DNA of 40,995 nt from contig NZ_JALKFZ020000195.1 in the NCBI RefSeq assembly GCF_023243075.1, forward strand, positions 1 through 40,995. The letters run 5' to 3'. Shown piece by piece: positions 8,457-19,023 of the stretch (positions are counted from its first letter, which is position 1; each line of letters begins with the position of its first letter). The notes beneath the pieces are model-generated. The model saw only the letters and a program-made list of their open reading frames with translations. It had not been told where the DNA came from and ran no database searches. The position numbers and the translations under genes are program-made. The stretch is from Frankia sp. AiPa1. Lineage in GTDB: Bacteria > Actinomycetota > Actinomycetes > Frankiales > Frankiaceae.

Positions 8457-9943
8457 GGACGGGTCTCCTCACGGGGCGGACGGTGATCACCAGGATCAAC
8501 CCGATCGCCCCGCACCGGATTCCCGTCGGGAGCCGGATCCCCCTCGGCCGGCGGATCCGCATCCGAGGCCGGCTTCGCGCTCGCGGCCAGGTAGGTGGCG
8601 ACGCGGTTGACCACAGCCACGAACGGCACGGCGGCGATGGCGCCGGGGATGCCGGCGAGCACGCCACCGGCGGACAGCGAGATGACGATGGCGAGCGGAT
8701 GCAGCCGGACCGCCCGCCGCATGACCAGCGGCTGCAGCAGATGTCCCTCGATCTGCTGCACGGCCAGGACCACCCCAAGGATGATCAGGGCGTCGGTGAC
8801 CCCACCGGAGACGAGGGTGACCAGCACCGCGGCCACCCCGGCCACGGTGGCGCCCACGATCGGCACGAACCCGCCGAAGAACGTGAGCAGCGCCAGCGGC
8901 GCGACCAGCGGCACGCCGACGCCGATCAGGCCGATCGTGATCCCCAGCGCGTCGGTGGCCGCGACGAAGACCGTGCCCCGGATGTAGCCGGTGATCGTGG
9001 ACCACGCCTCCCGGCCGGCGCCACGCACCCGCTCCTCGGCTCCGACGGGAAAGCGAGTGACGATCCAGTTCCAGATCCGTTCGCCGTCATAGACGAAGAA
9101 GAAGGTGGAGAACAGGGCCAGCAGCAGGCTGGTGAGCGCCTCGGCGGCGACCGACGCGCCGGAGATCACCCCATTGACGAGCCGGCCACGATTGTTTGCC
9201 AGGTTGCGCCGGATGTCGTCGACCAGATCGTCGAGCTGGCTCTGGGACAGGTGGAACGGGCCGTTGGTGAGATAGCCGCGGATCTGCTCAACACCCTGGC
9301 TGACCTGATCGGAGACGGTCGGGATCTCGTCGGCGGCGTTGAACCCGACCGCCACCGCGGCCCCGGCGAGCACCACGAGGAACACGAACAGCGCGGCGAA
9401 CGATGCCGCGAGCCTTGGCAGGCCCATCCGCTGGAAGCGGTGTTTCATCGGATGGATCAGTGCGGCGATGAGCAGCCCGGCGATGATCGGAATGATGACC
9501 AGCCGGATCCGCCCGACCGCCATCAGCAGGATGTAGACGGCGGCAGCGGTGACGATCAGCCGCCAGGACCAGCCGGCCGAGACACGCAACGCCACCGGGA
9601 TGTGCTCCTCGGCCCGCTGCGCGGTCGAGGACGCATCCGCCCCGCGAGCCGCCGACTCGTCCCGATCGGGTTGGTCGCCGCCTGCCCCCGGCCGGCCCGG
9701 GTGACCAGCCCGCGATGCCGCCCGCAGCTCCCGCAGCCGGCGTGGGATGAGTCCGGCCCGCCGGGGCGGGCCTCCCTCATGGGGCGCGCCGGAGCCGGCC
9801 GGGCCCGCGCCGGCATGATCCGGCGGCGCAGAACCAGAACCAGCAGAACCAGCGGCGGGCCTGCCGGCAGCGCCGTCGGCAGGGTCGGCCCCGCCGGCAC
9901 GGGCTCGCACGGAAATGCGGCCCAACCCGGCTACCCGCCTCAC
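8453..9943 (-). CDS. AI-2E family transporter (TqsA/PerM-like membrane protein)
   Basis: A protein of 496 residues. After a 90-residue disordered Ala/Gly/Arg-rich N-terminus come two hydrophobic helices (LIVTAAAVYILLMAVGRIRLVIIPIIAGLLIAAL region), a long soluble segment with regular helix periodicity, and five or six more membrane segments including the family hallmark PLALLTFFGGFVPIVGATVAG and VVLAVQQIEGHLLQPLVMRRAVRLHPLAIV. The acidic/Pro C-terminal tail is cytoplasmic. The family is associated with autoinducer-2 export in some bacteria and with other efflux in others; the substrate here is unknown. The start is GTG 9943, preceded by a strong GGGAGGGAG with a 5-nt spacer; the frame is open further upstream but codes unlikely protein there. 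It overlaps the next gene by 4 nt (GTGA). Confidence 0.85.
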   Translation of the reverse strand: MRRVAGLGRISVRARAGGADPADGAAGRPAAGSAGSGSAPPDHAGAGPAGSGAPHEGGPPRRAGLIPRRLRELRAASRAGHPGRPGAGGDQPDRDESAARGADASSTAQRAEEHIPVALRVSAGWSWRLIVTAAAVYILLMAVGRIRLVIIPIIAGLLIAALIHPMKHRFQRMGLPRLAASFAALFVFLVVLAGAAVAVGFNAADEIPTVSDQVSQGVEQIRGYLTNGPFHLSQSQLDDLVDDIRRNLANNRGRLVNGVISGASVAAEALTSLLLALFSTFFFVYDGERIWNWIVTRFPVGAEERVRGAGREAWSTITGYIRGTVFVAATDALGITIGLIGVGVPLVAPLALLTFFGGFVPIVGATVAGVAAVLVTLVSGGVTDALIILGVVLAVQQIEGHLLQPLVMRRAVRLHPLAIVISLSAGGVLAGIPGAIAAVPFVAVVNRVATYLAASAKPASDADPPAEGDPAPDGNPVRGDRVDPGDHRPPREETRP

Positions 9944-10288
9944 CCGCGCTCCCTCCCGACTCCGCCGCCCCGGCACCTGCCGACCCGCCATGCGCGGGAG
10001 ATATACGCCATCGTGCCGTACCCGCCGCACCGGTGGACGCGGCAGGCCGCGAAAACCGACAATTCGCGACGGTGCCCGGCAGTGGACCGGCCACGGATGG
10101 TTCGCCGGCGCGATCCCGGGCCGCCTCCGGCGTGCGAGACTGAACCCTGATGTGAGCAGCGCCGGCATGCGCCGGCCGACGTCCGGTCGAGCCGCACGCC
10201 GAAGGTCGAGTCACCCGCGGCCGGCCAGGACACCCGCCCACACGCAAGTCGCACGCTGACGTGCAAGCCGCAAGCGGAGAGGAACCGG
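9944..10288. other. Divergent intergenic region (AI-2E gene / pepN)
   Basis: About 345 nt that must hold two divergent promoters. On the minus strand GGGAGGGAG at 9950-9958 is the ribosome site for the GTG at 9943; an AT-rich TATATC lies near 10005-10012 as a weak -10 candidate. On the plus strand GAGAGGA at 10277-10283 is the Shine-Dalgarno of pepN. No other gene is supportable. Confidence 0.4.
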
Positions 10289-12835
<2,547 letters not shown>

Positions 12836-12868
12836 CCCCTGGCAGGACCGCCGGGTGGCGGGCTGTCG

Positions 12869-12909
12869 CTGGGGGTTCACCGGTGATCGGCTGATCGGTG
12901 AACCCCCAG
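12869..12909. terminator. Bidirectional terminator between pepN and the DUF5130 gene
   Basis: A perfect 14-bp inverted repeat: left arm CTGGGGGTTCACCG at 12869-12882, 13-nt loop, right arm CGGTGAACCCCCAG at 12896-12909. It lies between two convergent genes and has no T-run on either side, the common form in actinobacteria. Confidence 0.85.
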
Positions 12910-12941
12910 AGCGGCGGCCTGTCCGTGCGCGGCGGCGCTTC

Positions 12942-13382
12942 TCAGTACACGGCGGGGCTGCCGGCCGAGGACGACGAGCGGATCGCGGCCGGGGTGGAGG
13001 CCGGGGAACCGGCGGACTCAGCGAGCTGACGGACGCCGTAGGTCAGGCCGCCGACCAGGTCACCCAGGGAGAAACTGGACGTCATCGAGAGCGCGGCGAG
13101 ACTCGCCGAGGCGTCACTGATGCGCCGACGGGCCACCGGGGTGGTCGCGATGTGCACGACGCACTGCCCAGGCGAGACCACGACCAGCACCGCAGCGTCC
13201 CGCGCCGGGTCGTCGACGACGGTCGAGAGGGTGCGCTCCGCCGCGAGACGCACGTCGCCGCGCAGCGCACCGACCCGGACGACGAACCGGATGCCGCTAA
13301 GCCTCTCGGCCTGCTTCAGGGCACGGTTCAGCCGGTCGAGCTGCTCGGGGCTGAACGCCTCACCAGTTGCCACTGGCTCCAC
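12942..13382 (-). CDS. DUF5130 family protein
   Basis: A protein of about 146 residues. The pattern GEAFSPEQLDRLNRALKQAERLSGIRFVVRVG followed by AAERTLSTVVDDPARDAAVLVVVSPGQCVVHIATTP is that of the actinobacterial DUF5130 group, whose fold resembles TPM/phosphatase-like domains; no activity is established. The C-terminal tail is Ser/Ala-rich. The start is GTG 13382 (GGGAG three nt upstream) or GTG 13373; either overlaps the end of the preceding membrane-protein gene by 23 or 14 nt, so translation is probably coupled to it. The frame is open further upstream but that part is the shadow of the neighbouring gene. It is the last gene of the mprA-mprB-malQ run and is closed by the hairpin at 12869-12909. 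Confidence 0.7.
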   Translation of the reverse strand: MEPVATGEAFSPEQLDRLNRALKQAERLSGIRFVVRVGALRGDVRLAAERTLSTVVDDPARDAAVLVVVSPGQCVVHIATTPVARRRISDASASLAALSMTSSFSLGDLVGGLTYGVRQLAESAGSPASTPAAIRSSSSAGSPAVY

Positions 13383-13731
13383 CTGCTCCCGGCACCGCCT
13401 GGGCGTCCCGCTGACGCTCGAGCTCCTCCGGGCGGGTGCCAACCCAGATCTCGTCGTGCTCCCACGGCTGGCCCGGACGATAGCGGGCCGGCCCACTGCG
13501 GCGACCGGAGAAGGCCGCCAGCAGGATCGCGATGAGGAATCCACCGGCGATGGTGCCGCCGTAGATACCCCAGGTCTGCAGAGCCGTCAACGGGTCAGGG
13601 TTGTACCTTGTCCCGATCTCCGATGCCGAAGCCGTCACGGCGAACACCGGCAGCGCGAACAGCGCGAGGCCGGCGACCGTGAGCACCCGGCGGAAAGCGA
13701 CGCCCCTGCGCCGCGGTTGACGTGGAGTCAC
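13360..13731 (-). CDS. Small membrane protein, unknown function
   Basis: A protein of 123 residues. Residues 15-37 form a hydrophobic segment (VLTVAGLALFALPVFAVTASAS) that looks like a signal peptide or first transmembrane helix. A short outside loop (EIGTRYNPDPLTALQTWG) and a second membrane helix (IYGGTIAGGFLIAILLAAF) follow, then a basic cytoplasmic tail with RPGQPWEHDEIWVGTRPEELERQ. I recognise no named family. It starts with GTG 13731, and TAACCT lies exactly 7 nt upstream, suggesting an extra leaderless promoter inside the mprA-malQ run. It lies 39 nt after malQ and overlaps the DUF5130 start. The two adjacent genes may work together at the membrane; this is inference only. Confidence 0.72.
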   Translation of the reverse strand: MTPRQPRRRGVAFRRVLTVAGLALFALPVFAVTASASEIGTRYNPDPLTALQTWGIYGGTIAGGFLIAILLAAFSGRRSGPARYRPGQPWEHDEIWVGTRPEELERQRDAQAVPGAGGASGNW

Positions 13732-13744
13732 GCAGCGAAGGTTA
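13732..13744 (-). promoter_or_regulatory. Leaderless-type -10 element of the small membrane-protein gene
   Basis: On the minus strand TAACCT (13744-13739) is followed by 7 nt and GTG (13731). There is no Shine-Dalgarno. It would give the membrane-protein/DUF5130 pair transcription independent of the mprA promoter. Confidence 0.5.
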
Positions 13745-13770
13745 CCGGGAAGTGGTGCCAGGGTCCTCCG

Positions 13771-16128
13771 TCAGGGGTGCCGTTGGTCCCCCGCCGGAGG
13801 GTGAGTTCCGACTCTTCCCACCACGGGCTCACGAACCCCGCCAGCGGCGGACGTCTGACCGTCGGCACCGGGCGGGTCCCCGACCCGGACCTGGTTGAGC
13901 AACGCGGCCAGCCGGGCCACCGCCGGCTCGTCGCGCAGCCGTTCGATCGTCACCTCACATCCCCCCCCGTCGCGCACCGGCAGCCGCCAGTTCGGGTACG
14001 CGTCGGTAGTGCCGGGCAGGTTCGGCTGATGCCGATCACCGAGCGCGTCGCCGGGCGCGGCGAGCACGACCTGGCATGGCGAGCGGACGAGCAGCCTGTG
14101 CAGCCCCAGGACGTAGGCGTCGAGCTCCGTCGAGCCGTCGGCGACCAGGCCCTCGGCGCGCAACAGGCCGAGCAGGGCGTCCCGCTCGGTCCGCCAGGCG
14201 TCCGTCTCGGCCTGTTCGGAGCGGCCGAGCAGGCCAAGCCTCGCCCGCAGGCGCACATGCTCGCCTTCCAGGTACCCGGCTGCCGTCGGGAGGTCGTGCG
14301 TGGTGATGCTGGCCATCGTGGCGGGCCGGTAGCGTGCCGGCGGCAGTGGGGCGCCGTTCGTATCCTGCTCGAACCAGACCACCGAGGAGCCCAGGACGCC
14401 AGCGCGGTCCAGCGTCGTCACCACCGACGGTTCGACGGTGCCCAGGTCCTCGCCGACGACGAGCGCGTCGGCCTTCGCCGCTTCCAGTGCGATCAGCCCG
14501 AGCATGGCGGCCGCGTCGTAGCGGACGTAGGTGCCGTGGGCGGCGTCGGCGCCCTTCGGGATCCACCACAGCCGGAACAGGCCGAGGATGTGGTCGACCC
14601 GCAGCCCGCCCCCGCGGCGCAGCACCGCGGCGACCATCTGCCGCAGCGGCGCGTACCCGGCGTCGGCGAGCGCCCGCGGGCGCCATGGTGGCAGGCCCCA
14701 GTCCTGCCCCTGTTGGTTGAAGGTGTCCGGCGGGGCGCCGACGGTCGCCTCGACGGCGAGGACATCCTGCAGCGCCCAGGCGTCGGCGCCGCCGGGATCG
14801 ACCCCGACGGCCAGGTCATGCACGATGCCCGCGGCCATCCCGGCGGTGCGGGCCGCGGCCTGCGCGGCGGCGAGCTGGTCGTCGCAGCGGCGCTGCAGCC
14901 AGGTGTGGAAGGCGATCCGCTCGGCGAGTTCGACGCGGACCGCGGCCACGGCGGGGGTGTCCGGGCGGGCGAACCGTGTCGGCCACGCCCGCCAGTCCGG
15001 CCCGTGCCGTTCGGCGAGCGCGCACCAGGTGGCGAAGTTTTCGAGATCCACGTCCTCGGCCACGCCAGCAGCCCCGGCCACGCCAGCATTCCCGGCCTGC
15101 GGCGCGTCCCCGGCCGCGACCGACCTCACCTCGAACAGCAGCTCCAAGGCCGCGAGCTTGGCGTTCCACACAGCGTCCCGGTCAAGCAGGCCCGCAGGGC
15201 GGCTGTCACGGCGGGCCCGGGCCGCCAGCTCGTCGACGGCGGCCCGAGTGGCGGCGTCCGCCCGCGTGTATTCGGGGGTGGCTTCGGGCCGCAGGTACAG
15301 CGGCGCGGCGAAACGCCGGCTGACCGGCGAATACGGCGAGTTCGCCACCGGCAGGGTCGGCGCCGCCGCGTGCAGCGGGTTGACCAGCAGCACGTCGGCG
15401 CCGGCCGCCCCGGACCAACCGGCGAGCTCGGCGAGGTCGCCGTAGTCGCCCATGCCCCAGCTCCGCACCGAGCGCAGCGCGTAGAGCTGGACCATCCAGC
15501 CCCAGGCCCGCCAGTGCGGTCCTCGGCTACGCAGCGTCGCGGGCCCGGGCACGACGGCCGGCACCGCGACGACCGGGCAGCGCAGCTGTCGGCTCCCGGC
15601 GGTGACGTGGAGGGTGTGGTCGCCCAGCGGAAGGCCGCCGGGCAGGGTGATCGGCCGTGCCGCCCACGGATCCCCGTCGAGCCTGCGGCGCTCACTCTCG
15701 TCGCCGGGAGGGTCCAGTCGGACGCGGGTGCCAGCCTCGAGCCTCAGCTCGGCCTGGACGTCGGCGCCGACCGGCAGATGCAGCACGATCGGCTCCGGCC
15801 TCGCCGCGGACACCACCACGCAGGACGGCAGCTGCCGACGCCAGCGCGCCTCGTGCAGGTGGTCGAGTGCGGCGGCCGGGTCAGCCGGGTCGACGCCCAG
15901 CAGCTCCAGCACGGCGCGGACGGTGTCCGGAGCGATCCGCACCAGGCGATGCTCGGCGTCGGTGTACTCGACGGCCACGCCGCACGCGTCGGCCAGCGCG
16001 GCGAGATCGGCGGGCATGACCGGCCGGTCGGGTTCGGCCGAAACAGCGGGGGCAGCGGTGGCAGGGAGGGTGGGCGGCCGGGAGACCGTGCCGTCTGGGC
16101 TCACACCGGTGTCGTCGTCTGGGCTCAC
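13771..16128 (-). CDS. malQ: 4-alpha-glucanotransferase (amylomaltase, GH77)
   Basis: A protein of 785 residues that transfers alpha-1,4-glucan segments between malto-oligosaccharides in glycogen/maltodextrin turnover. An N-terminal beta-rich extension of about 200 residues, usual in the long actinobacterial MalQ form, precedes the GH77 barrel. Family blocks seen: LYALRSVRSWGMGDYGDLAEL, ANSPYSPVSRRFAAPLYL, NQQGQDWGLPPW, GGGLRVDHILGLFRLWWIP with nucleophile Asp512, VVGEDLGTVEPSV with acid/base Glu560, and SITTHDLPTAAGYLEG. The GTG at 16128 overlaps the stop of mprB in a GTGA; a second GTG at 16104 is possible. The frame is open into mprB but is not coding there. Being third in a sensor-kinase operon is unusual for malQ. 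Confidence 0.93.
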   Translation of the reverse strand: MSPDDDTGVSPDGTVSRPPTLPATAAPAVSAEPDRPVMPADLAALADACGVAVEYTDAEHRLVRIAPDTVRAVLELLGVDPADPAAALDHLHEARWRRQLPSCVVVSAARPEPIVLHLPVGADVQAELRLEAGTRVRLDPPGDESERRRLDGDPWAARPITLPGGLPLGDHTLHVTAGSRQLRCPVVAVPAVVPGPATLRSRGPHWRAWGWMVQLYALRSVRSWGMGDYGDLAELAGWSGAAGADVLLVNPLHAAAPTLPVANSPYSPVSRRFAAPLYLRPEATPEYTRADAATRAAVDELAARARRDSRPAGLLDRDAVWNAKLAALELLFEVRSVAAGDAPQAGNAGVAGAAGVAEDVDLENFATWCALAERHGPDWRAWPTRFARPDTPAVAAVRVELAERIAFHTWLQRRCDDQLAAAQAAARTAGMAAGIVHDLAVGVDPGGADAWALQDVLAVEATVGAPPDTFNQQGQDWGLPPWRPRALADAGYAPLRQMVAAVLRRGGGLRVDHILGLFRLWWIPKGADAAHGTYVRYDAAAMLGLIALEAAKADALVVGEDLGTVEPSVVTTLDRAGVLGSSVVWFEQDTNGAPLPPARYRPATMASITTHDLPTAAGYLEGEHVRLRARLGLLGRSEQAETDAWRTERDALLGLLRAEGLVADGSTELDAYVLGLHRLLVRSPCQVVLAAPGDALGDRHQPNLPGTTDAYPNWRLPVRDGGGCEVTIERLRDEPAVARLAALLNQVRVGDPPGADGQTSAAGGVREPVVGRVGTHPPAGDQRHP

Positions 16129-18062
16129 ACCGAAGGATTCTCGCCGCGGCCCGCCCTGGCGTCGCCCTCGCGGGCAAGCCCGGGCGGCTCGGCAGGCACG
16201 GCAGGCGGTGACGGGGAGGGCGGTCGGCTCCACGGGGAGACCGACGCCGGCCCGTCGTCCAGGGGCGTCCAGGCGACGGCTGGGCCCAGGGCTGGCAGCC
16301 CTGACGCGGGCAGACCCGAGGCCGCCGGGCCGGAAGCCGGCGGGCCGGAAGCCGGCGGGCCGGAAGCTGGCGGGCCGGAAGCTGGCGAAGGTGGTGTGGA
16401 CAAGTCCGGCGCGACGGGGACCGGCGCCGAGACCGGTGGGGCGAACGTGTCGTCCTGGAAGTCGTGGATCGGGCCGGGGCCGGCGGGAGGCAGCCACATG
16501 CGCAGCAGTGCACCGCCACCGGGGGCGGCCTCGGCCCGTACCCAGCCGCCATGGGTGGCTACGGCGTCCGCGACGATCGCCAGGCCAAGACCCGAGCCGG
16601 GCAGCCCGCGGGCGGAGGTGGCCCGGTAGAAGCGGTCGAAGACCTGGGCTCGGTCCTCCGACGCGATGCCGGGGCCCTCGTCGATCACAGTGACCTCCGT
16701 GCCCCGGCAGCGGATCCGCACAACCGATGTTGGCGGGGAGAACTTCACCGCGTTGTCCAGGAGGTTCGTCACGGCCCGCTCCAGCAGGTTCGCCCGACCA
16801 TCGATGGCATGCCCGGCGCCGCCGGTGATGACGGGGCCGAGCGTCGAGCCGCCGCCCGAGCCGGCAGTGGCGGTGGGGGCGGCACCAGCCCCGTCGATCT
16901 CCACCTCGATGAGGATGCCCTTGCCGTTGGCCCGTCGCCGGGCGCGCTCGGCGGCGGCGCGGACGATGTCGGCAAGGTCGAGCCGCTCCGCCTCCTCGGC
17001 GGGCATCTCGTCCCGGGCGAGCTCGACCAGCTCGCTGACCAGTCCGGACAGCTCGCGCATCTGGGCGTCCACATCGCGCAGCAGGGCCTGCCGGTCGGCC
17101 GCGGGCAGCGGGCGGTGCGGGTTGGCCTCGGACCGCAGCAGCAGCTCGATGTTGGTCCGCAGGCTGGTCAGCGGGGTGCGCAGCTCGTGACTCGCGTCGT
17201 CGACGAGTTGGCGCTGGCGGGCCCGGGAGGCCTCCAGCGCGCGCAGCATGCTGTTGAGGCTCTCCGCCAGTCGGGCGATCTCGTCGGTGCCGATGACCGG
17301 GATCAGCGCGGACAGGTTCTGGGTACGGGCGACCTCCTCGGCGGCGGCGGCCGCGGCATCGACCGGTTTGAGCGCGGCCCGGGCGACGATCCGCCCGGCC
17401 AGTGCCGACCCCACGACCCCGACCACGCCGACGACGAGCAGCACCAGACCGAGGTCGCGCAGGGTCCGGTCGACATCGGTGGTGGGCCGGGCCAGCTGCA
17501 GTGCCGCGGCCACCGCCGGACGCTGCAGCGGCACGGTGACCAGTCGGTAGGACTGGCCGTTCACCGTGATGGTGCGCAGGTTCTGCGTGCGCTGCCCGCG
17601 GGCGACCTCGGCGTCGGCCGCGCTTACCGGGATCCGCACCCGGTTCCACGGTGAGACCGCGTTCTCCAGCGGGTTGCCGGCGGCGTCGAGGAACTGGCCT
17701 TCCAGTCCGAAGCTGAACGCCTGCACGCCGCTGCCCAGCGCGTTGGTCTGGATCGTGTCCGCCGACGCCTGCGCCTGCTCGACGAGCTGGTCGTCGATGG
17801 CGTTGTTCAGCACGATGCTGGTCGCGCCGAGCGAGACACCGGCGACCACGGCGACGGCCGCGGCCACCGCCATCCCGACCAGCAGCGCGAGCCTGGCCCG
17901 CAGGGTCAGGCGCCCCAGCGGCGAGGACGGCCGCAACGAGGACGGCCGCAGGGACGAGGGACGCAGCGACGAGGTCTGACCGGCGCCAAGGACGAACGGC
18001 CGGCCCCAGGCCGGTACCGCGGCCGGAGAGGGGGCGGCGCCCGGGGTGGGCGCCGCCCTCAC
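16125..18062 (-). CDS. mprB: Sensor histidine kinase, MprB-like
   Basis: A protein of 645 residues. After a Ser/Arg/Pro-rich repeat (SSLRPSSLRPSSLRPSS, residues 31-47) come TM1 (about 56-80), an extracytoplasmic sensor of about 120 residues, TM2 (about 203-225) and HAMP. HisKA has DDASHELRTPLTSLRTNIELL with phospho-acceptor His292, closely matching mycobacterial MprB. The HATPase has NLLDNAVKFSP (N box), DEGPGIA (G1) and GSGLGLAIV (G2). A C-terminal extension of about 120 residues, absent from MprB, is Pro/Ala/Gly-rich with repeated ASGPP units from a 15-bp DNA repeat at 16321-16389. MprAB systems respond to envelope stress; the signal here is unknown. It starts with GTG 18062 in a GTGA overlap with mprA and ends in a GTGA overlap with malQ. 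Confidence 0.87.
   Translation of the reverse strand: MRAAPTPGAAPSPAAVPAWGRPFVLGAGQTSSLRPSSLRPSSLRPSSPLGRLTLRARLALLVGMAVAAAVAVVAGVSLGATSIVLNNAIDDQLVEQAQASADTIQTNALGSGVQAFSFGLEGQFLDAAGNPLENAVSPWNRVRIPVSAADAEVARGQRTQNLRTITVNGQSYRLVTVPLQRPAVAAALQLARPTTDVDRTLRDLGLVLLVVGVVGVVGSALAGRIVARAALKPVDAAAAAAEEVARTQNLSALIPVIGTDEIARLAESLNSMLRALEASRARQRQLVDDASHELRTPLTSLRTNIELLLRSEANPHRPLPAADRQALLRDVDAQMRELSGLVSELVELARDEMPAEEAERLDLADIVRAAAERARRRANGKGILIEVEIDGAGAAPTATAGSGGGSTLGPVITGGAGHAIDGRANLLERAVTNLLDNAVKFSPPTSVVRIRCRGTEVTVIDEGPGIASEDRAQVFDRFYRATSARGLPGSGLGLAIVADAVATHGGWVRAEAAPGGGALLRMWLPPAGPGPIHDFQDDTFAPPVSAPVPVAPDLSTPPSPASGPPASGPPASGPPASGPAASGLPASGLPALGPAVAWTPLDDGPASVSPWSRPPSPSPPAVPAEPPGLAREGDARAGRGENPSV
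16321..16389. repeat. 15-bp tandem repeat inside mprB
   Basis: Four copies of GCCGGCGGGCCGGAA-type units (16321-16335, 16336-16350, 16351-16365, 16366-16380) and a partial fifth. The period is a multiple of three and encodes the Pro/Ala/Ser/Gly repeats in the C-terminal tail of the kinase. The core GGGCCGGAA also occurs in the 15-bp array at 18916-19005. Confidence 0.85.
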
Positions 18063-18796
18063 GTGCGCTCCCCCGCCGGCTCACGCAGGACGTAGCCCAC
18101 GCCGCGCACGGTGTGCAGCAGCCGGGGTTCGCCGCCGGCCTCCAGCTTGCGGCGCAGGTAGCTCACGAAGACCTCAAGCGAGTTCGACGTGGGGCCGAAG
18201 TCGTACCCCCAGACCCGTTCCATGATCGTCGAGCGGGACAGCACCTGGCGTGGATGGCCGAGAAAGAGCTCCAGCAGCTCGAACTCGGTCTTGGTCAGGG
18301 TCAGTTCCCGCTGCCCACGGCTGACCTGCCGGCTGGCCTCGTCGAGGGTGACATCGGAATAGGACAGGACGCTGCCTGGCCGGCCGCCCGCGGACCCGGC
18401 CCCGCCGGGCGCGACCCCCGCCGCTCGGGCCGCCAGCGCCGCCCGGCGGATCAGCGCCCGCAGCCGGGCGAACAGTTCCTCGAGGGCGAACGGTTTGACG
18501 AGGTAGTCGTCCGCGCCGACGTCCAGCCCACTGACCCGGTCAGCCAGGCCGTCGCGCGCGGTGAGCATGAGCACGGGGACGTCGTCTCCGCGGGCGCGCA
18601 GTTGGCGGCAGGTCTCGAGCCCGTCCATGCGGGGCATCATGACGTCGAGAATGACGATGTCGGGGCGGTCACGGCCGACCGTGTCGAGCGCGTCCAGCCC
18701 GTCGACGGCGGCCGACACCTCGTAGCCCTCGAACCGCAGCGAACGCTCCAGGGATTCCCGCACGGCCGCGTCGTCATCGACCACCAGTACTCGCAC
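18059..18796 (-). CDS. mprA: Response regulator, MprA-like (OmpR/PhoB family)
   Basis: A protein of 245 residues. The receiver domain (residues 1-120) has the acidic pair VVDDD, phospho-acceptor Asp51 in VILDVMMPRMDG, TARDG and the conserved VKPFALEELFARLRAL. A Gly/Ala-rich linker of about 25 residues, longer than usual, leads to a winged-helix DNA-binding domain (REVSRGQRELTLTKTEFELLELF type, then VWGYDFGPTSNSLEVFVSYLRRKLEAGGEPRLLHTVRGVGYVLRE). The order and wording follow mycobacterial MprA. The GTG at 18796 has CAGACT 6 nt upstream, so it may be leaderless. Direct repeats of CTGAAG with an 11-bp period lie at 18868-18884 upstream, the form bound by this family, suggesting autoregulation. 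It is the first gene of the mprA-mprB-malQ operon. Confidence 0.9.
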   Translation of the reverse strand: MRVLVVDDDAAVRESLERSLRFEGYEVSAAVDGLDALDTVGRDRPDIVILDVMMPRMDGLETCRQLRARGDDVPVLMLTARDGLADRVSGLDVGADDYLVKPFALEELFARLRALIRRAALAARAAGVAPGGAGSAGGRPGSVLSYSDVTLDEASRQVSRGQRELTLTKTEFELLELFLGHPRQVLSRSTIMERVWGYDFGPTSNSLEVFVSYLRRKLEAGGEPRLLHTVRGVGYVLREPAGERT

Positions 18797-18808
18797 GTAC
18801 CCAGTCTG
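18797..18808 (-). promoter_or_regulatory. Possible leaderless -10 of mprA
   Basis: CAGACT (18808-18803, minus strand) followed by 6 nt and GTG. It differs from TANNNT only in the first base; the most conserved A2 and T6 are kept. No Shine-Dalgarno is seen. Confidence 0.35.
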
Positions 18809-18867
18809 CCCCCACAGCCCGGCCCTACGGCGATCCGCCGGTCCGTCTCAGCAACACCTTTCGCGGT

Positions 18868-18884
18868 CTTCAGTCAGGCTTCAG
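18868..18884 (-). promoter_or_regulatory. 11-bp-period direct repeat, candidate MprA-like operator
   Basis: On the minus strand CTGAAG occurs twice with an 11-bp period (18884-18879 and 18873-18868), 72-88 nt before the mprA start. Direct repeats one helical turn apart are the usual target of OmpR/PhoB-family dimers. Binding by this regulator is inferred from position and geometry only. Confidence 0.45.
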
Positions 18885-18915
18885 CCGCGACCTCCGTTTC
18901 GGCCCAGTCCGGACG

Positions 18916-19005
18916 GGTCGGGCCGGAACGGGTCGGGCCGGAACGGGTCGGGCCGGAACGGGTCGGGCCGGAACGGGTCGGGCCGGAACGGGTCGGGCCG
19001 GACGG
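18916..19005. repeat. 15-bp tandem repeat between mscS and mprA
   Basis: Five exact copies of GGTCGGGCCGGAACG (18916-18990) followed by a sixth slightly shortened copy. It lies in the 227-nt gap downstream of mscS and upstream of the mprA promoter elements, and is not part of a called gene. It is perfect enough to imply recent expansion. Confidence 0.95.
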
Positions 19006-19023
19006 GCCGCAGGCTGGCCCGGG

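Noticed and set aside
16395..16403. Exact DnaA-box sequence inside mprB (TGTGGACAA)
   Set aside because: A single site inside a coding region with no partner; a 9-mer of this composition can occur by chance in 41 kb. It also weakens confidence in the pair upstream of ssb, which I kept only because it is a perfect inverted repeat in an intergenic region.
13120..16629. Open frame of 1169 codons on the plus strand
   Set aside because: It lies antisense to DUF5130, the membrane protein, malQ and mprB, and is only the open shadow typical of GC-rich DNA. Its translation has no protein character and no start signal.
18916..19005. Possible CRISPR array
   Set aside because: The unit is a pure 15-bp tandem repeat without spacers; no cas genes are nearby.
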